Assembly (NCBI GenBank): GCA_003428585.1
Contig: QVQC01000029.1
Span: forward strand, 152,374-216,373
Reading direction: 5' to 3'
DNA length: 64,000 nt
From: Nioella halotolerans
Lineage (GTDB): Bacteria > Pseudomonadota > Alphaproteobacteria > Rhodobacterales > Rhodobacteraceae
The position numbers were made by a program, and so were the translations under genes. The notes below the pieces were generated by a model. It searched no databases, was not told where the DNA came from, and was given only the letters and a program-made list of their open reading frames with translations. This document shows positions 60,721 to 64,000 of the stretch, one piece after another (positions within the stretch are counted from its first letter, which is position 1; each line of letters starts with the position of its first letter).

Positions 60721-61626
60721 ATGGCCCATCGCTGGACAAACGACCTGACCCGGGACGACGTGACCCCGAAGGCACTTTACCTCAACCGTCGCCAATGGAT
60801 GGCCGGAGCCGGCGCGATGCTGGGCGCCGGCGCACTTGGCGGGCGGGCGCGCGCGCAGGGCGATATGGAACTGAACAGTTTCGAGGATATCACGAGCTAC
60901 AACAATTTCTACGAGTTCGGCACCGGCAAGACCGACCCCTCCAATTATGCCCATGCGCTGACGACCTCGCCATGGTCGATAGAGATCGACGGGTTGGTGG
61001 ACAACCCGGGCACCTATTCCTTCGAGGATATCGTCGAGGGGCAGACCATCGAGGAACGCATCTACCGGCTGCGTTGTGTCGAGGCATGGTCGATGGTGAT
61101 CCCGTGGCACGGATTCGAACTGGCCGACCTGTTGACCCGTGTCGGCGTGCAGGAGGGTGCGCGCTTCGTCGCGTTCGAAACGTTGGTGCGGCCCGAGGAG
61201 ATGCCCGGCCAGCGGCGCGCGATCCTCGACTGGCCCTACCGCGAGGGGCTGCGGCTCGACGAGGCGATGAACCCGCTGACGATCCTTGCGACCGGGCTTT
61301 ACGGGGAAGCGATGCCGAACCAGAACGGCGCGCCGATCCGGCTGGTGGTGCCTTGGAAATACGGCTTCAAGTCGATCAAGTCGATCGTGCGCATCAGCCT
61401 GACGGAGGAACAGCCCGAGGCGACGTGGAACATGCAGAACCCGCGCGAATACGGTTTCTATTCCAACGTGAACCCGAACGTGGATCACCCCCGCTGGTCG
61501 CAGGCCAGCGAACGCCGCGTCGGCGGCGGGCTGTTTTCCTCGCGCATCCCGACGCGGATGTTCAACGGCTACGAGGAAGAGGTCGCCCACATGTACGAGG
61601 GCATGGACCTGTCGGAGTATTTCTGA
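60721..61626 (+). CDS. msrP: MsrP, periplasmic protein-methionine-sulfoxide reductase, molybdopterin subunit
   Basis: The 301-residue precursor has a Tat signal ([18 protein letters not shown]) and the sulfite-oxidase-fold core with Mo-ligand cysteine C119 in [21 protein letters not shown] and [14 protein letters not shown]. MsrP repairs oxidised methionine in periplasmic proteins using electrons from the haem protein MsrQ. MsrQ is normally encoded next to it, but here lies 1.5 kb downstream beyond two other genes. A terminator follows. Confidence 0.96.
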   Translation: MAHRWTNDLTRDDVTPKALYLNRRQWMAGAGAMLGAGALGGRARAQGDMELNSFEDITSYNNFYEFGTGKTDPSNYAHALTTSPWSIEIDGLVDNPGTYSFEDIVEGQTIEERIYRLRCVEAWSMVIPWHGFELADLLTRVGVQEGARFVAFETLVRPEEMPGQRRAILDWPYREGLRLDEAMNPLTILATGLYGEAMPNQNGAPIRLVVPWKYGFKSIKSIVRISLTEEQPEATWNMQNPREYGFYSNVNPNVDHPRWSQASERRVGGGLFSSRIPTRMFNGYEEEVAHMYEGMDLSEYF

Positions 61627-62024
61627 CACCGCGCGCCGTCCTTGCCCATTCGGGGACGCCGGCCTGTTGGTGTGCCTGTAACAAATCGCGTGAACGCCGC
61701 CATTCATCCTGGCGGCGTTTTGATTTGCGCCAAAGCCCTAAAATAATAGGTATGGCAATTCGTTTTCAGATTCAGGAATACACCGTCTTTCTTGCAGACG
61801 ATCACAGGCAGGTAACGTATTCGTTTTCTGCTGTTCAAGCCCGGTGAAGTCACCGTGAGACTTGTGAAATCTTGGCGCGGAAAAGTTGTTATCGAAAATT
61901 GGGCGGGTCATGTTGTGGGCATTCGATACCAAGCGTGTCGATCCCGAAAACGGCGCTGACAACCAATAGGCGCGAAGCACAGTTTCCGGAAGCGATCCGC
62001 TTCCATCAACGAAAGGAAGAGACC
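61627..62024. other. Gene-free region between msrP and the Met-rich protein gene
   Basis: The first part holds a terminator (61693-61722). The rest, about 300 bases, has lower GC than its surroundings and probably contains a promoter for the gene at 62025, but I cannot place one. A 31-codon frame at 61752-61847 has no convincing ribosome-binding site. Confidence 0.5.
61693..61722 (+). terminator. Intrinsic terminator after msrP
   Basis: AACGCCGCC (61693-61701) pairs with GGCGGCGTT (61711-61719), followed by TT-GATTT. It separates msrP transcription from the next genes. Confidence 0.75.
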
Positions 62025-62357
62025 ATGAAAACCCTTATCTACGCCGCCGCCGCATCGCTGGCCCTTGCAGCCCCGGCCATGGCACAGTCGGACGCGACCA
62101 ACTTCGCGATCATGCACTTCAACATGGACGAAGACAGCAACATGAACATCCGCATGATCCCGACCGGTGACGCCCAGATCGTCGATATCACCGACGATCA
62201 GACCCTTCTGGACGTCTACAGCCATTTCAACATGGATGTGGACAGCATGTCCGATCTTCGTGGCCAAGGCGAAGGCGTGACCGTCATCATGACTGATCCC
62301 ACCCGCGCGCAGGAAATCTTTGCCCGCCTGCGGGCCGAAAGCGCCGAGGACGAATGA
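62025..62357 (+). CDS. Small exported Met-rich protein in the msrP-msrQ cluster
   Basis: The 110-residue precursor has a Sec signal ending AMA-Q (residues 1-20). The 90-residue mature part has seven methionines (30, 34, 40, 44, 70, 75, 89), about 8%, and an internal repeat HFNMD-x-DS at 31-38 and 67-74. It is acidic overall. GAAAGGAAGAG precedes the ATG. I know no named family. A Met-rich periplasmic protein served by MsrPQ (MrpX) is known in Azospira, so a similar role as oxidant sink or MsrP substrate is inferred. A terminator follows. Confidence 0.82.
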   Translation: MKTLIYAAAASLALAAPAMAQSDATNFAIMHFNMDEDSNMNIRMIPTGDAQIVDITDDQTLLDVYSHFNMDVDSMSDLRGQGEGVTVIMTDPTRAQEIFARLRAESAEDE

Positions 62358-62389
62358 TCGCTGCGCCATGCCGGCGCGATCGAAGAACC

Positions 62390-62421
62390 GCCGCGCCACC
62401 ACCAGGTGGCGCGGCTTTTCC
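62390..62421 (+). terminator. Intrinsic terminator after the Met-rich protein gene
   Basis: GCCGCGCCACC (62390-62400), an ACCA loop and GGTGGCGCGGC (62405-62415) are followed by TTTTCC. Confidence 0.88.
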
Positions 62422-62585
62422 TTATGAAACCGCAAAAACCGGCCCAACTCGAATAAGAGTGGGAGCTTTTCCAATTCCATCACTCCGGATCACGCATTCG
62501 GGAATACCGAAGACGTGAATTTCGGGTGATTGCCCGTTGCTTTAACCTGGAATGCGTAATCATCGCCAACGTGAAGGACTTTGTC

Positions 62586-63123
62586 ATGACACTCACAAAG
62601 CAGACCCGCCGAACCTTTCTGGGAACCGCCGCCGTTTCTTTCGCCGCGACCCCGACCCTTCTGAGCGGCCAGGCCAGGGCGCACACGCCGACCGACGAGA
62701 GCATGACCTACGAGGTCGCGCGCAGCGAAGCCGAATGGCGCGAGATGCTCTCGGACGAAGAATATCGTATCCTGCGCGAAGGCGGCGCGGAACCGCGCTT
62801 CTCCTCTCAGCTGTGGGAAGAGCAGGATGCCGGCCACTACCATTGCCGGGGCTGCGACCTGACGATCTACGACTCGGAAGAAAAGATCGTGCTGCTCATG
62901 GGCTGGGTCTTTTTTCACCACAGCCGCGCCAATTCCGTGCTGACCGCGATCGACGTGCTGCCCCCCCGAGATGGGCGACGTCGAGGAGATCGGCGACCCC
63001 GACACGATGCTGGAGGTGCATTGCCGCCGCTGCGGCAGCCACCTGGGACACATCATTGCACATGAGGAGAGCCCGCTACATTGTATCAATGGCGCAAGCC
63101 TGGTGTTTGACGCCGACGCTTGA
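62586..63123 (+). pseudogene. Tat-exported MsrB-like peptide-methionine (R)-S-oxide reductase, frameshifted
   Basis: The frame starts with a Tat signal (TRRTFLGTAAVSFAAT) and continues with EWREMLSDEEYRILREGG, the first zinc-type pair CRGC and GWVFFHHSRANSVLTAIDVLPP. At a C7 run (62961-62967) the frame breaks. In the +1 frame the rest follows: EMGDVEEIGDPDTMLEVHCRRCGSHLGHI, then HCINGASLVF with the catalytic cysteine, ending at 63123. Removing one C would give an intact 178-residue protein. As read, the in-frame product lacks the second CxxC and the active site. It may be a real null, a slippage site or a base-calling error. Confidence 0.85.
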
Positions 63124-63140
63124 TGGATTGAGGCTAACGG

Positions 63141-63731
63141 GTGAACGACGTCCTGAGACGGCTGCCGGAATGGCCGGTCTACATTTTCGGGCTGCTTCCG
63201 GCAGTCCGGTTCTTGTGGCTGGGCATGACCGGCGGTCTCGGCGTGGAACCGATCAGCGCGTTGGAGCACGCGCTCGGCATCACCGCGCTGCAATTCCTGA
63301 TCGCCAGCCTGCTGGTCACCCCGCTGCGCCGATACGCGGGGATCAACCTGCTGAAGTTCCGTCGCGCCCTCGGGCTGCTGGGCTTCATCTATGTCTGCCT
63401 GCACCTGCTGACATGGCTGGTGCTGGACATGTCCATGCTGTGGGGACAGATCGTCAACGACATCATCGAGCGTCCCTACATCACCATCGGGTTCATGGCC
63501 TTCGTGCCGCTGGTGCCGCTGGCGGCGACGTCTACCAAGAAGGCGATCCGGCGGATGGGGCCACGCTGGCAGATGCTGCATCGGCTGGCCTATGTATCGG
63601 TGATCCTCGGCGCTGTGCATTTCGTGATGCAGGAAAAGCTCTGGACGACGGAATCGCTGATCTACCTTGTTGCCACAATCGGCCTTGTGGCGATGCGCCT
63701 GTTGTGGCGGCGGCGCCGAGTCGTCCGTTGA
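63141..63731 (+). CDS. msrQ: MsrQ, haem-binding membrane subunit of the MsrPQ system
   Basis: The 196-residue protein has about six transmembrane segments of the ferric-reductase-like YedZ family. Likely haem histidines are in LEHALGITAL, YVCLHLLTWLV, LHRLAYVSVILGAVHF. It passes electrons from the quinol pool or flavin reductase to MsrP. It starts with GTG at 63141, 17 bases after the msrB-like end, with GAGG upstream. It is 1.5 kb from msrP instead of adjacent. Confidence 0.92.
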   Translation: MNDVLRRLPEWPVYIFGLLPAVRFLWLGMTGGLGVEPISALEHALGITALQFLIASLLVTPLRRYAGINLLKFRRALGLLGFIYVCLHLLTWLVLDMSMLWGQIVNDIIERPYITIGFMAFVPLVPLAATSTKKAIRRMGPRWQMLHRLAYVSVILGAVHFVMQEKLWTTESLIYLVATIGLVAMRLLWRRRRVVR

Positions 63732-64000
63732 CGGCGCGAGTCGCCGCGATTCCGCCGCCGAACGGGCCGAGTCTGGGGGCAACCCTGTGGATAACCCGCT
63801 ATGCAGAGAGTCCACGCTTGGTGACGCCGGGTCCGCACAGGCCAAATCGCCAGGTCCGCGCCCGTATCGTGTAAAAAATGGCCCCGTAACATGCTGATAT
63901 TCAATAGGTTTCACATCATGTTCGGAAAAATGTCGTGTTTCCTTTAAAAACTGCTTGCGTGATTTGTTTGGTGGTCGTAGACACCCCTTCACCGGCGGCG
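63732..64000. other. Gene-free right end
   Basis: No gene is seen. An exact DnaA box TGTGGATAA (TTATCCACA on the minus strand) lies at 63786-63794. The last 100 bases are AT-richer and end in a promoter-like sequence pointing out of the window. Confidence 0.55.
63955..63983 (+). promoter_or_regulatory. Promoter-like sequence at the right edge
   Basis: TTGCGT (63955-63960) and TAGACA (63978-63983) have an exact 17-base spacer and lie downstream of an AT-rich stretch. The gene served lies beyond the window; an rRNA operon is one possibility. Confidence 0.45.

Noticed and set aside
61752-61847. A 31-codon frame between msrP and the Met-rich protein
   Set aside because: No convincing ribosome-binding site and no homology I recognise.
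62490-63992. A 500-codon minus-strand open frame over the msrB-like gene and msrQ
   Set aside because: The plus strand encodes recognisable MsrB and MsrQ; the minus frame has no family.

Overview
The window is a GC-rich chromosomal segment of an alphaproteobacterium, most likely a member of the Rhodobacteraceae (Roseobacter group). This rests on gene order and protein character: mutS / grpE-hrcA / rph-rdgB-hemW, then parB-parA-rsmG-mnmG-mnmE-rho-hemJ, then maf-aroE-coaE-dnaQ, secB, fxsA, a Tim44-like gene, mltA, smr and hslUV, followed by infB-ylxR-nusA-rimP. It is core chromosome. I see no insertion sequence, prophage, CRISPR array, tRNA or rRNA gene. About 60 protein genes are supported, and a partial mutS is cut by the left edge.

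Layout. 1-4650: end of mutS, a hrcA-grpE pair on the minus strand, and rph-rdgB-hemW on the plus strand. 4647-12017: a long minus-strand block hemJ-rho-mnmE-mnmG-rsmG-parA-parB carrying two perfect parS sites inside rsmG and mnmG. 12018-12432: an AT-rich, DnaA-box-bearing gap where gene orientation diverges; this is the best candidate for the chromosomal origin. 12433-18645: maf-aroE-coaE-dnaQ, secB/fxsA, Tim44-like, mltA, smr. 18669-23389: a lipoprotein hydrolase, hslV - membrane protein - hslU, and a cytochrome c. 23470-28820: the rimP-nusA-ylxR-infB translation/transcription operon, with a terminator-like hairpin in its leader. 29064-36567: the two glutathione-dependent formaldehyde genes (adhC, fghA) separated by a NYN-domain protein, a TetR regulator and an AEC transporter, then HAD, ornithine cyclodeaminase-like and zapE. 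36595-41304: an IclR regulator and a sitABCD-type metal importer with two Mur/Fur-like boxes. 41449-45526: an Att-type ABC exporter with its AttH-like secreted partner. 45775-52741: accD-folC, a CPBP protease, ilvD and three little-known genes. 52806-57718: a FadH-type flavoenzyme and clpB behind a heat-shock promoter. 57849-60649: two fasciclin proteins and a lone glutamate-synthase-like enzyme. 60721-63731: a periplasmic methionine-repair cluster, msrP - small Met-rich exported protein - Tat-exported MsrB (frameshifted here) - msrQ.

How it fits together: the left 23 kb is origin-proximal housekeeping for replication start, segregation (ParABS), tRNA modification, proofreading and protein quality control. 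The right part is metabolism and envelope function. The most interesting unit is the methionine-repair cluster at 60721-63731. MsrP and MsrQ are normally adjacent, but here they flank a small exported protein with about 8% methionine and a repeated HFNMD motif, plus a secreted MsrB whose catalytic end is out of frame at a C7 run. Other points of note are parS placed over the mnmG translation start, the origin candidate, the rimP leader attenuator candidate, the Mur-like boxes, and a membrane protein translationally coupled between hslV and hslU.
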